From the NCBI GenBank assembly GCA_002762705.1, contig PCVE01000128.1, positions 1 to 12,330 of the forward strand: 12,330 nt of DNA. Reading direction: 5' to 3'. The translations under genes and the position numbers were made by a program. Origin of the DNA: Candidatus Woesearchaeota archaeon CG11_big_fil_rev_8_21_14_0_20_43_8. GTDB lineage: Archaea; Nanobdellota; Nanobdellia; Woesearchaeales; CG08-08-20-14. This document shows positions 1 through 6,912 of the stretch, one piece after another; the first letter of the stretch is position 1, and each line of letters opens with the position of its first letter. The notes under the pieces were generated by a model. It did no database searches and was not told the origin of the DNA. It saw only the letters and a program-made list of their open reading frames with translations.

Positions 1-50
1 ACCTCTTTTTGCTTTGCTAAAACAAGTAATGATATTATCAGCAGCGAACC

Positions 51-71
51 TTTATATATTTATTTATATAT
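51..71 (+). promoter_or_regulatory. TATA-like promoter region of the acyl-CoA operon
   Basis: Two overlapping A/T boxes (TTTATATA at 51-58 and TTATATAT at 64-71) lie 29-49 bases before the ATG at 100. With usual archaeal TATA-to-start spacing, transcription would begin at about 80-93, giving a leader of under 20 bases. The weak GAG at 91-93 is the only ribosome-site candidate. The A/T block is nearly symmetrical, so it could also serve a gene leaving the window to the left. Confidence 0.5.
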
Positions 72-99
72 AGGAATATTTACCTCAAAAGAGATTAGA

Positions 100-861
100 A
101 TGGAATATGTGAATATCAAGACAGTAGGACCAATAGGGATATTGGTCATGGACAATCAAAGCAAGCTCAATGCGTTATCCCGCCAGATGCTAGAAGATAT
201 CAGCGAGGCCCTAAAGATACTTGAATCCCAATCTGATGTCAAAGTGATAATCATAATGGGGGAAGGACGAGGATTCTGTGCAGGTGCCGACTTAAATGAA
301 CTTATGGTACTAAATGAAGAGACCGCAAAAGGTTTCGCCCTTCATGGTTGGGGGGTGTTTTCTAGCATATTGAAAAGCAAGAAACCAGTTATAGCATCTT
401 TGCATGGATTCGCGATAGGAAGTGGTAATGAGCTTTCTATGGTTTGTGATCTGAGGATCGCAGCGAGTGGGACAAAATTTTCACAGCCTGAGACAAAGCT
501 TGGTCTGATGCCTGGTTTTGGTGGGACTGTATTGCTGCCCAGGCTTGTAGGCATATCAAGAGCTAGGGAATTGCTATATTCTGGAAGGTCTTTGTCTGCT
601 GAAGAAGCATTGCAAATCAATCTGATAGATTTTTTGGTGACTCCAGAAGAATTGTATCAAAAAACGATAGATTTCGCTCTGAATATAGCTAGGAATGCGC
701 CATCTGGGATCTCGTTTTCAAAAGAGAACACCAAGTTCGATCTTAGAGATATCGAAGAAGACGTAAAACAAGAGCGTGGCCTCTTCTCAAGATGTTTTGC
801 TTCTGGAGAGCCAAAAGAAGGCATACGCGCTTTTTTTGATAAACGGGAGCCGAATTTTTGA
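100..861 (+). CDS. enoyl-CoA hydratase/isomerase (crotonase family)
   Basis: This 253-residue protein has the length and layout of a crotonase-fold enzyme, which hydrates a trans-2-enoyl-CoA to the (S)-3-hydroxyacyl-CoA in the cytoplasm. The oxyanion-hole segments are GFCAGADL (residues 58-65) and the glycine-rich turn ending in GSGNEL (107-112). Both hydratase glutamates are present: E111, matching Glu144 of the rat mitochondrial enzyme, and E131 in SQPETKLG, matching Glu164; GFGGT (139-143) follows. The C-terminus EGIRAFFDKREPNF is typical. Keeping both glutamates favours hydratase over the many crotonase relatives with other chemistry, but substrate chain length cannot be read. It is followed after 95 bases by a 3-hydroxyacyl-CoA dehydrogenase, the next enzyme in the pathway. 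The ATG at 100 gives the family's usual N-terminus; the ribosome site before it is weak. Confidence 0.9.
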   Translation: MEYVNIKTVGPIGILVMDNQSKLNALSRQMLEDISEALKILESQSDVKVIIIMGEGRGFCAGADLNELMVLNEETAKGFALHGWGVFSSILKSKKPVIASLHGFAIGSGNELSMVCDLRIAASGTKFSQPETKLGLMPGFGGTVLLPRLVGISRARELLYSGRSLSAEEALQINLIDFLVTPEELYQKTIDFALNIARNAPSGISFSKENTKFDLRDIEEDVKQERGLFSRCFASGEPKEGIRAFFDKREPNF

Positions 862-944
862 AAAGATTACGATCATAGTGATATCTTTCATCAAGGATCT
901 GAATAGGACGATCCATAAATTTACTGTCAAAAAAGCATATAGAA

Positions 945-950
945 GGGGTG
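945..950 (+). promoter_or_regulatory. ribosome binding site of the 3-hydroxyacyl-CoA dehydrogenase
   Basis: GGGGTG ends six bases before the ATG at 957 and fixes that start. The rest of the 862-956 gap holds an A/T stretch (about 913-923) that might act as a weak internal promoter, but no other feature. Confidence 0.65.
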
Positions 951-956
951 TTATAA

Positions 957-1802
957 ATGGATGCTGTCTGTATAGTGGGCGCAGGAACGATGGGTTCTGG
1001 TATCGCACAAGCGTTTGCCCAAAGTGGGTACAAAGTCTTTTTGTTGGATCTGAATATCGAGCTTGCAAGGAAAGGGGTGCAAAGAATACTTGATTCACTC
1101 GATGAGGAAGTCCAAAAAGGCAGGATCACCAGGTTGGATTTAGATAGCATCTCTGCTTCTGTCCACGCTGTGCATGATTTTGAAAGCTGTAAAGAAGCAA
1201 AACTTGTCATCGAAGCGGTTCCTGAAGACCTTAATACGAAACAGATGGTTTTCAACAAGCTCGATAGCACATTTCCGACAGATGTGATCCTTGCCTCAAA
1301 TACATCTTCATTGTCAATAGCGAGGATAACTGAAAGTGTCAATGCCCAAAAAAGGGTGATTGGCATGCATTTCATGAATCCTGCGCCTGTGATTAATCTT
1401 GTCGAAATCATCAGAGGAGAAAAGACAAGCGAAGAAGTATATGGGCAGGTTCTTGAACATGTGAATAATCTTGGAAAAGTCTCAGCGATCGTGAAAGATC
1501 GCCCGGGATTTGTATTGAACAGGATACTTATTCCGATGATCAATGAGGCGATATGCATATTTGAAGAAGGCACTGCGTCTGTCGAAGACATAGATAAAGT
1601 GATGATAAATGGTGCGAACAATCAGATCGGCCCGCTTGCGCTCGCTGATCTGATCGGACTTGATGTCTGCCTTGAGATAATGAAAGCGTTACATAAAGCT
1701 TTTGGCGATGATAAATACAAACCATGTAGATTGCTTGAACAAATGGTTGCAGACGGAAAATTAGGTCGGAAAAGCAGATCTGGATTTTATAGCTATGAAT
1801 AA
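957..1802 (+). CDS. short-chain 3-hydroxyacyl-CoA dehydrogenase (3-hydroxybutyryl-CoA dehydrogenase type)
   Basis: The product is 281 residues, almost exactly the length of clostridial Hbd, and oxidises (S)-3-hydroxyacyl-CoA to 3-ketoacyl-CoA (or the reverse). The N-terminal Rossmann domain starts with GAGTMGSG (residues 8-15); D31 at the end of the second strand suggests NAD rather than NADP. The active-site set S117 (in NTSS), H138 (in HFMNP), E150 and N188 (in LNRILIP) falls at the positions I recall for the clostridial enzyme. The helical C-terminal domain ends in LGRKSRSGFYSY. One deviation: the usual HPMGPL-like segment reads NNQIGPL (221-227), replacing the common proline. It pairs with the upstream enoyl-CoA hydratase; no thiolase is in view. 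A butyryl/crotonyl-level role is likely by length, but the direction (oxidation or synthesis) is open. Confidence 0.92.
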   Translation: MDAVCIVGAGTMGSGIAQAFAQSGYKVFLLDLNIELARKGVQRILDSLDEEVQKGRITRLDLDSISASVHAVHDFESCKEAKLVIEAVPEDLNTKQMVFNKLDSTFPTDVILASNTSSLSIARITESVNAQKRVIGMHFMNPAPVINLVEIIRGEKTSEEVYGQVLEHVNNLGKVSAIVKDRPGFVLNRILIPMINEAICIFEEGTASVEDIDKVMINGANNQIGPLALADLIGLDVCLEIMKALHKAFGDDKYKPCRLLEQMVADGKLGRKSRSGFYSYE

Positions 1803-1843
1803 AAATCACAGTGGATGTATGCATCAAATAATTAAAATGTGTA

Positions 1844-1916
1844 TTTTTTATTGATTTTCAATCTATAATAATTCTGACTGTTTTTTAATGTTTTGTTGCT
1901 GCAATACTTGTTTTTT
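1844..1916 (+). terminator. oligo-T tracts after the dehydrogenase gene
   Basis: The 1803-2005 intergenic stretch has no gene. Three T6 runs on the plus strand (1844-1849, 1881-1886, 1911-1916) follow the stop codon; successive oligo-T tracts are the known form of archaeal intrinsic termination. No strong hairpin accompanies them. Confidence 0.5.
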
Positions 1917-1964
1917 ATGCTTTCTCTTTTGGGATTGCACGCTGCGTAACATTTGTGCTCTGGC

Positions 1965-1977
1965 AAGAAAAATAATA
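1965..1977 (-). terminator. possible T-rich terminator of the GH57 operon
   Basis: Read on the minus strand this is TATTATTTTTCTT, about 30 bases beyond the GH57 stop codon. The T-run is short (five), so the call is weak. Confidence 0.3.
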
Positions 1978-2005
1978 TTCATAGACAAATCATAATAAAA
2001 CAATT

Positions 2006-3229
2006 CTATTTTCCAAGTATCTTAACTTCTTTTGGATCAAGCTTCCCGCTCACTTTCTTGACTCGCTGCACTAGATCAGTCATCGCGTTCATGAACGCGA
2101 TGAAAGCATCATACGGGCTGTCGTATGGGTTGAAATACTTGTGTACGTCGCCATCTGAGAAATACTTTGTGCACATATAATAGAAATGATCGCTAGTGGT
2201 CAGTTTTCTCCAGTCTTCGATGATATTTTTGTCATTTGTCTTCTTGACAGCCTCTTCGATCGCATACAGCTCATGGATAGATTCATGTTGCATCTTGTTC
2301 CCAAGCCATGCTGAGAGATCACGTTCAAGATCCGCCCATGATATTATATTATGGATATCAAGAGTGTCCATCGGTTCATAACAGTCGATGACTTCGCTTG
2401 GCGTCTTGAAATCATTGTCTGGATGCTCAAGAATCTTCCTTGGCATCGCGCGCATGAAATCGAATATGCCTGTGTCTTCCCATTGATGTTCGCCAAATGT
2501 CTCATAATCCATGAAAAGATTAACTGTGTTTCCTGAACCATTCACGTTATTGACCCAATGCGCGAACTTGTCTGCAGTGAGTGGCCATTCAGTCCAGTTC
2601 TTGTTCGAGAAACGAAAAGCGATGTCATCTGATAATTTGTAGTTTTTCAATAGAAGCGCTATGCTCTCAGCAGTCCGCGGACGATAGACAAAATTAGGTG
2701 ATCTCCATCCAAGAACATGATCTACTCCCTCGGCGAGGATGCCTTTGTATCCCATTTTCTCTGCATAATATGCGACCTCATTCGAATAGATGAGCTCAGT
2801 GTTCCTGAAAACTTTCGGTTTATACGCAAAGAGATCCCATACAAGTTCTCTGTGCATCTTCACCTGCTCTATGAACTCTTTTTTTGAATACAGAAAAGAC
2901 AACGAATGATAATATGTTTCATCAAGTATCTCGGTCCGACCGGTGTCGACGAGTTTCCTGAATGAATCGATGACTGATGGGTCAAATTTTTTCGCTTGAT
3001 CTAGGAACACGCCCGATAATGAATAGCTTATCTTGAATTCAGGCACATGGTTAAGTTGGTCTAAAAGCAACTGGTTCGTCGGAAGATAGCATTTCTTCGC
3101 AACTTTATGAAATACTTCCTCGTTCTTGACCTTGTCAAAATAATCATGGTTCTCATTAATCTCGAAAATAGAATATTTTCTCAATCGATATGGTTGATGT
3201 ACCTGAAAATAAAAACATACGCTTACCAT
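2006..3229 (-). CDS. GH57 family glycoside hydrolase (alpha-amylase / 4-alpha-glucanotransferase type)
   Basis: This 407-residue protein carries the five GH57 signatures in order: HQP (residues 11-13), the SG turn at 72-73, FRNTELIYSNE with E145 as expected catalytic nucleophile, MDYETFGEHQW with D241 as expected general acid/base, and TTSDHFYYM (344-352). GH57 enzymes hydrolyse or transfer alpha-glucan chains with retention. There is no signal peptide, so it should act on intracellular glucan. At about 400 residues it resembles the short archaeal amylase-type members, not the 520-700 residue GH57 branching enzymes. It is the last gene of an operon with a DUF5752-like gene and a glycosyltransferase; a 13-base gap with a GGGGGG ribosome site precedes its ATG. 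Whether it hydrolyses, debranches or transfers cannot be decided from sequence. Confidence 0.92.
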   Translation of the reverse strand: MVSVCFYFQVHQPYRLRKYSIFEINENHDYFDKVKNEEVFHKVAKKCYLPTNQLLLDQLNHVPEFKISYSLSGVFLDQAKKFDPSVIDSFRKLVDTGRTEILDETYYHSLSFLYSKKEFIEQVKMHRELVWDLFAYKPKVFRNTELIYSNEVAYYAEKMGYKGILAEGVDHVLGWRSPNFVYRPRTAESIALLLKNYKLSDDIAFRFSNKNWTEWPLTADKFAHWVNNVNGSGNTVNLFMDYETFGEHQWEDTGIFDFMRAMPRKILEHPDNDFKTPSEVIDCYEPMDTLDIHNIISWADLERDLSAWLGNKMQHESIHELYAIEEAVKKTNDKNIIEDWRKLTTSDHFYYMCTKYFSDGDVHKYFNPYDSPYDAFIAFMNAMTDLVQRVKKVSGKLDPKEVKILGK

Positions 3230-3234
3230 TAAAA

Positions 3235-3240
3235 CCCCCC
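3235..3240 (-). promoter_or_regulatory. ribosome binding site of the GH57 gene
   Basis: A GGGGGG run on the minus strand, five bases before the ATG at 3229, sits in the 13-base gap after the upstream stop codon. It supports independent initiation within the operon. Confidence 0.6.
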
Positions 3241-3242
3241 GT

Positions 3243-4493
3243 CTAATTCAGATGTTCACGGATTATATCACGATAGATGTTTAAACAGTTGAACGCCGCT
3301 TTGTCCCAGCTCAACTTTCCGAGTTCTCTTGTACTATTTTCAAGAAGTGTGGAATGAAGAGATGAGTATTTGAGCGTCGCAAGGATCTTGTTCGCCATAT
3401 CATCGATATCCCAAAAATCGACTTTCAATGCGTTTGTTATGACTTCGCTGACTCCAGACTGTTTTGAGATTAGCGTTGGAGTGCCGTTCTTTATCGCCTC
3501 AAGTGGCGTGATACCGAATGGTTCTGATACTGATGGCATCACATATAAATCAGCCATCGAATATGCTCTGTCTATATCGGAACCGCTAAGAAATCCACTG
3601 AAAAGTACATTCCGCGAGATCCCAAGATGTGTCGAAAGATCGATCATCCTGTTCATCATGTCGCCAGACCCAGCCATTATGAACTTCACATCTTTCATCT
3701 GTTCAAGGACACGTTTCGCAGCATGCAGGAAATATTCCGGTCCTTTCTGTAATGTTATCCTTCCAAGGAAGAGGACGATCTTCGATCCATCATCGAACGG
3801 TTTTCTATGGCTATGCCATGCCCTGTCCATCTGACATGCATTGTGCACGACAGACACTTTGTTTTCAGGGATACCATAATGTTTCACGACCATGCCTTTT
3901 GTGTAATTACTTACGGCGATGACTTTGTCAGCTTTATGGAACCCTTCTCTTTCTATATCATAGACATATTGGTTCGGATTTCCACCAGTCCTGTCGAATT
4001 CGGTGGCGTGTATATGGACGACAAGTGGTTTTCCAGAGACTTCCTTTGCTGCGATACCAGCCTTGTAAGTCATCCAGTCATGAGCATGGATAATGTCGCA
4101 GTTTTCATATCTTGCGATATCCCGTGCGTTCTCCGCATACCGATGGACTTCTGAGAAAAGATTTCTGCCATAGAGCATGAATTCCTTGCCATCGCCCTTT
4201 TTCACTTCGACATCGCATTTTCTGTATCTTTCTTCATAGCTTGATGAGGTATCATAGCTTTGCATAAGAGAATTTATCTTTTTGATATCGACATTTTTCG
4301 GGATATATTTCATGTCTGAAGACATCACTTTGACATTCTTTATACCAGAATCTGAATTCTCAGGACAGAATGGCATGACGAATGTGACTTTGACATCGTT
4401 ATTGCTAAGACCACTAGTCAGACCATGGCACGCAGTGCCGAGTCCTCCAGATTTGAATGGAGGAAACTCCCAACCGAACATCAGTACTTTCAT
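3243..4493 (-). CDS. GT-B glycosyltransferase, GT4/GT5 starch-synthase-like
   Basis: The 416-residue protein opens with a strand and a KSGGLG loop (residues 14-19), the glycine-rich donor/acceptor loop seen in starch and glycogen synthases of the GT5 type and in some GT4 enzymes. HAHDW (136-140) follows, and the C-terminal nucleotide-sugar domain starts at about LFLGRI (241-246). EPFGITPLE contains the two glutamates of the E-x7-E motif (E324, E332). It has no membrane segment. The length is shorter than bacterial GlgA (about 480), so GT4 is likelier than true GT5. It most probably transfers glucose to an alpha-glucan, judging by its place between a DUF5752-like gene (4-base overlap) and the GH57 gene, but donor and acceptor are inferred. 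It is not a relative of the divergent GT3 synthase beyond the shared GT-B fold. Confidence 0.85.
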   Translation of the reverse strand: MKVLMFGWEFPPFKSGGLGTACHGLTSGLSNNDVKVTFVMPFCPENSDSGIKNVKVMSSDMKYIPKNVDIKKINSLMQSYDTSSSYEERYRKCDVEVKKGDGKEFMLYGRNLFSEVHRYAENARDIARYENCDIIHAHDWMTYKAGIAAKEVSGKPLVVHIHATEFDRTGGNPNQYVYDIEREGFHKADKVIAVSNYTKGMVVKHYGIPENKVSVVHNACQMDRAWHSHRKPFDDGSKIVLFLGRITLQKGPEYFLHAAKRVLEQMKDVKFIMAGSGDMMNRMIDLSTHLGISRNVLFSGFLSGSDIDRAYSMADLYVMPSVSEPFGITPLEAIKNGTPTLISKQSGVSEVITNALKVDFWDIDDMANKILATLKYSSLHSTLLENSTRELGKLSWDKAAFNCLNIYRDIIREHLN

Positions 4494-4801
4494 GTTATCG
4501 CATATTTGCTCAATTTATTTTCTATCGCTCTTCGCATAGCTTCTGTCGATTCGCATCTATCGATCTTCTTTGCGAGAGATTCATCTGCGTATGCATCTAT
4601 TACCCATTTGCTGAAATCGTTTTTCTTGCCACGTATCACGTGGTGTCTGAAAGTCTCTTCATCGACCATGTTTAGGAACCTGGATAAGTCTCTGAGGTCT
4701 TTCAGTATAGCCCCGTTGCATGCATAGAAATAATGCTCTGGATCAAGATATATATCTGAGAAGGATGTACTGCTATTCTTTGTCACCTTCTTTTTTTGCA
4801 A
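4490..4801 (-). CDS. DUF5752-like small protein, first gene of the glucan operon
   Basis: This 103-residue soluble protein has no known function. Its core matches what I recall of DUF5752: an aromatic strand with an NG turn (YFYACNG, residues 24-30), a helix with a leucine pattern (LRDLSRFL), DEETFRHHV (47-55) and NDFSKWV (61-67), then a helix of the LAKKI type. The family assignment is from memory of these motifs. The start is TTG at 4801: GAGGTG lies eight bases upstream, and no ATG is available before residue 45. Its TGA overlaps the glycosyltransferase ATG by four bases (ATGA), implying translational coupling and near-equal output. Position suggests a regulatory or scaffold partner of the glucan enzymes; this is inference. 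The first 20 residues are polar and probably flexible. Confidence 0.75.
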   Translation of the reverse strand: MQKKKVTKNSSTSFSDIYLDPEHYFYACNGAILKDLRDLSRFLNMVDEETFRHHVIRGKKNDFSKWVIDAYADESLAKKIDRCESTEAMRRAIENKLSKYAIT

Positions 4802-4809
4802 AGTATAAA

Positions 4810-4815
4810 CACCTC
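4810..4815 (-). promoter_or_regulatory. GAGGTG ribosome site fixing the TTG start at 4801
   Basis: GAGGTG on the minus strand, eight bases before TTG, is the best ribosome site near this gene and decides the unusual start codon. Confidence 0.65.
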
Positions 4816-4833
4816 TGTCTTAACTATCTTTAA

Positions 4834-4899
4834 GTCAAATATAAATCTGACTATTCAAAAATAAACTAATATTTGTCAATATAAATCTTGTTATTCATA
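4834..4899 (-). repeat. duplicated TATA-containing element (two copies, 41-base period)
   Basis: Copy 1 (4834-4859) and copy 2 (4875-4899) both begin GTCAA, contain TATAAATCT and continue to TATTCA. By hand they agree at 21 of 25 aligned positions with one gap. Read on the minus strand each gives an AGATTTATA box. From copy 1, transcription would start near 4818, just before the ribosome site; from copy 2, near 4858. They may be tandem promoters or a promoter plus a decayed duplicate. Confidence 0.5.
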
Positions 4900-5008
4900 A
4901 AACAATGGGACTTTACCATTTCTTTTTTCAGGTTCCTTATTTTTCAGCTAAAAAAAAATGGTTGCTTTCCCAACTAATAAAATACAGATTGTATTTAAAC
5001 CTTGTTTT

Positions 5009-5025
5009 TCACTCCTGGGGAGTGA
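5009..5025. promoter_or_regulatory. 17-base perfect palindrome, candidate operator
   Basis: TCACTCC-TGG-GGAGTGA has 7-base perfect arms around a 3-base centre. It lies eight bases after a TATTTAAAC box and directly before TTTTATAT, so bound protein would cover the basal promoter elements of the GT3 gene. The size and symmetry fit a dimeric helix-turn-helix regulator. It does not resemble the Thermococcales TGM motif bound by TrmBL1. Confidence 0.45.
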
Positions 5026-5026
5026 G

Positions 5027-5034
5027 TTTTATAT
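5027..5034 (+). promoter_or_regulatory. TATA-like box for the glycogen synthase gene
   Basis: TTTTATAT on the plus strand would place the transcript start near 5055-5060, leaving a leader of roughly 70 bases. The alternative box TATTTAAAC (4992-5000) would start the transcript near 5020, inside the palindrome. Which box is used cannot be told from sequence. Confidence 0.35.
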
Positions 5035-5115
5035 CTTCTGGTAAAATAGATTTCATTTTGGAAAAGGTAATATAGTAGCTGTCGTATGAATATTTCCATC
5101 AGTGTTATTTATAAA

Positions 5116-5122
5116 GAGGTGA
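5116..5122 (+). promoter_or_regulatory. GAGGTGA ribosome site fixing the TTG start at 5127
   Basis: This strong site ends four bases before TTG. It supports TTG over downstream ATG codons, the first of which (residue 33) would remove the conserved GGIYTV loop. Confidence 0.7.
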
Positions 5123-5126
5123 CATC

Positions 5127-6911
5127 TTGCAGCCAAAGGCAGAGACTGTATTTGAAGTATCCTGGGAGATATGTAATAAAGTCGGCGGTATCTATACTGT
5201 CATAGTATCGAAAGCCGAGCTTATGAAGAGCAATTATAAGAATTATTTCGCCATCGGGCCATATTTCAAAGACAAAGCCCAGCTTGGTTTTGAAGAGACA
5301 AGCCCTCCTCAAGCGTTCAAAGATGCATTCAAGAAGATGGAAGAGCAAGGCATCAAATGTCATTATGGCAGATGGCTTATAAAAGGCGATCCAAATTGCA
5401 TATTGATTGAGAGCGCTGCCTGGTTCAAGCGAAGAGATGAATTTCGGAAAAATCTTTGGGAGTATTTCAAGGTCGATACGCTTCTTGCGGGCTATGATTA
5501 TGATGAACCTATGGTCTGGTCTATGGCTGTCGGCGAATTGCTCCTGAATCTGCAGGATGCATATCCAAATGCAGTGGCGCATTTCCACGAATGGCTTGCA
5601 GGAAATGCGATACTCTACCTGAAGATGATGGAAGCGAAGATTGCTACTGTTTTCACCACACATGCGACAATGCTTGGACGTTCGATGTGTGGTTCTGGCA
5701 TGAATTTATATGAAAATCTTGAGAAGCTCGATCCTGAACCGCAGGCAAGGGCACTTAAGGTCATCGACAAATTCTCGACTGAAAGAGCGTGTGCGAACAA
5801 TGCAGATGTCTTCACGACAGTGTCAGAGATAACAGGACTAGAAGCAGAGAAGATGTTTGGCAAGAAGCCAGATGTGCTTGTCTATAACGGTCTTGATCAG
5901 AATAAATTCCCTTCTTTTGAAGAAGCCATGATCCGACATAGGATATCTCGTGAGATTATACGAGAATACATAACTTATCATTTCTTTCCATATTACTTTT
6001 TTGAGATCGATCATTCTTTGATATATTTCATAGTCGCACGTAATGAATTTAAGAACAAAGGCCTTGATGTCATGATCGAAGCTCTTGCTAAGATGAATCA
6101 GAAGATGAAAGAAGAGAAGACAAACAGGACTGTAGTTGTCTTTTTCTGGATCCCAAGGCAGACATTCGGCATAAGGATAGAGCTTCTTGAGAACAAGACT
6201 TTCTATCGTCAAATTGAATATTCAGTGGATTCTTTTGCGCCGCATATAAAAAAGAAGATCATCAGCTCGATTTTATCACAGAACAAATTGAAGCTCGACA
6301 ATCTTATGCCAGATGAATTCAAGATGCTGAACAAGAAGCTGTTTATGCATTTCAAGAGAGAAGGAAATCCACCAATACTCACCCATTATGTATCTGATGA
6401 ATACAATGATGAGATACTCAATTCATTGAAAGCGAACGGGCTTGACAATTCTGCTGACGATCCAGTGAAAGTAATATATAATCCTATATATCTTGATGGT
6501 GCCGATGGTCTTATAAATCTGAATTATTATGATGCGCTCGCCGGCTGTCACATGGGAATATTCCCATCATACTATGAACCGTGGGGTTATACTCCCCTTG
6601 AATGCATGTCCTTTGGCGTTCCTGCTGTCACGACAGATCAGGCGGGTTTCGGCAGATATATCTCGGGACATCTCTTATCTGAAAAACCAGAAGATGAAGG
6701 AATATTCATCCTTGAAAGGATGAACAAAGAGCATAAAGAAGTGACTGAGAAACTGTATGAGATATTGCATAATTATGCTCTTCGAAAGAGATCAGACCGT
6801 GTGATCAATAAAATAAATGCGAAAAAGCTGGCCGCTGTGACAGATTGGAAAGATTTCATAGATAATTACATAAAAGCCCATAATCTGGCTTATGTGCGAC
6901 ATTTCTCTTAG
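5127..6911 (+). CDS. GT3 family glycogen synthase
   Basis: The 594-residue product resembles the eukaryote-type GT3 glycogen synthases, which extend alpha-1,4-glucan, typically from UDP-glucose. Visible family blocks are EVSWEICNKVGGIYTV near the N-terminus (residues 10-25), HFHEW (152-156), TTHATMLGR (177-185), YNGLD (253-257), NEFKNKGLD (306-314) and YYEPWGYTPLE (482-492) with the E484/E492 pair. The DQAGFGRYI segment (504-512) follows. Yeast and animal enzymes are about 700 residues, so regulatory tails are missing. A basic helix (R553, K554, R555, R558) sits before TDWKDF, where eukaryotic enzymes carry the arginine cluster sensing glucose-6-phosphate; only part of it is kept. The start is TTG, supported by GAGGTGA. 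It is divergent from the DUF5752/GT/GH57 operon, with which it probably makes and remodels the same polymer. Confidence 0.93.
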   Translation: MQPKAETVFEVSWEICNKVGGIYTVIVSKAELMKSNYKNYFAIGPYFKDKAQLGFEETSPPQAFKDAFKKMEEQGIKCHYGRWLIKGDPNCILIESAAWFKRRDEFRKNLWEYFKVDTLLAGYDYDEPMVWSMAVGELLLNLQDAYPNAVAHFHEWLAGNAILYLKMMEAKIATVFTTHATMLGRSMCGSGMNLYENLEKLDPEPQARALKVIDKFSTERACANNADVFTTVSEITGLEAEKMFGKKPDVLVYNGLDQNKFPSFEEAMIRHRISREIIREYITYHFFPYYFFEIDHSLIYFIVARNEFKNKGLDVMIEALAKMNQKMKEEKTNRTVVVFFWIPRQTFGIRIELLENKTFYRQIEYSVDSFAPHIKKKIISSILSQNKLKLDNLMPDEFKMLNKKLFMHFKREGNPPILTHYVSDEYNDEILNSLKANGLDNSADDPVKVIYNPIYLDGADGLINLNYYDALAGCHMGIFPSYYEPWGYTPLECMSFGVPAVTTDQAGFGRYISGHLLSEKPEDEGIFILERMNKEHKEVTEKLYEILHNYALRKRSDRVINKINAKKLAAVTDWKDFIDNYIKAHNLAYVRHFS

Positions 6912-6912
6912 A

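Larger units (their letters stand above)
4802..5126. other. 325-base divergent intergenic region of the glucan locus
   Basis: No protein or RNA gene is visible. It separates the DUF5752-like operon (leftward) from the GT3 gene (rightward). It holds a TATA-bearing direct repeat (4834-4899), a weak stem followed by TCTTTTTTC (AATGG at 4904-4908, CCATT at 4916-4920), a TATTTAAAC box at 4992-5000, a 17-base palindrome (5009-5025) and another A/T box (5027-5034). It is several times longer than two simple archaeal promoters need. Confidence 0.6.

Noticed and set aside
743..1621. A 292-residue open frame antisense to the dehydrogenase
   Set aside because: It lies opposite two genes with clear catalytic motifs, has low-complexity composition and no recognisable domain; it is a shadow frame.
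2006..3229. GH57 branching enzyme
   Set aside because: The protein is about 407 residues; GH57 branching enzymes are clearly longer, so an amylase/glucanotransferase type fits better.
4904..4929. Intrinsic terminator or attenuator in the divergent region
   Set aside because: The stem has only five pairs around a 7-base loop, and no gene ends before it; the T-run alone is not enough.
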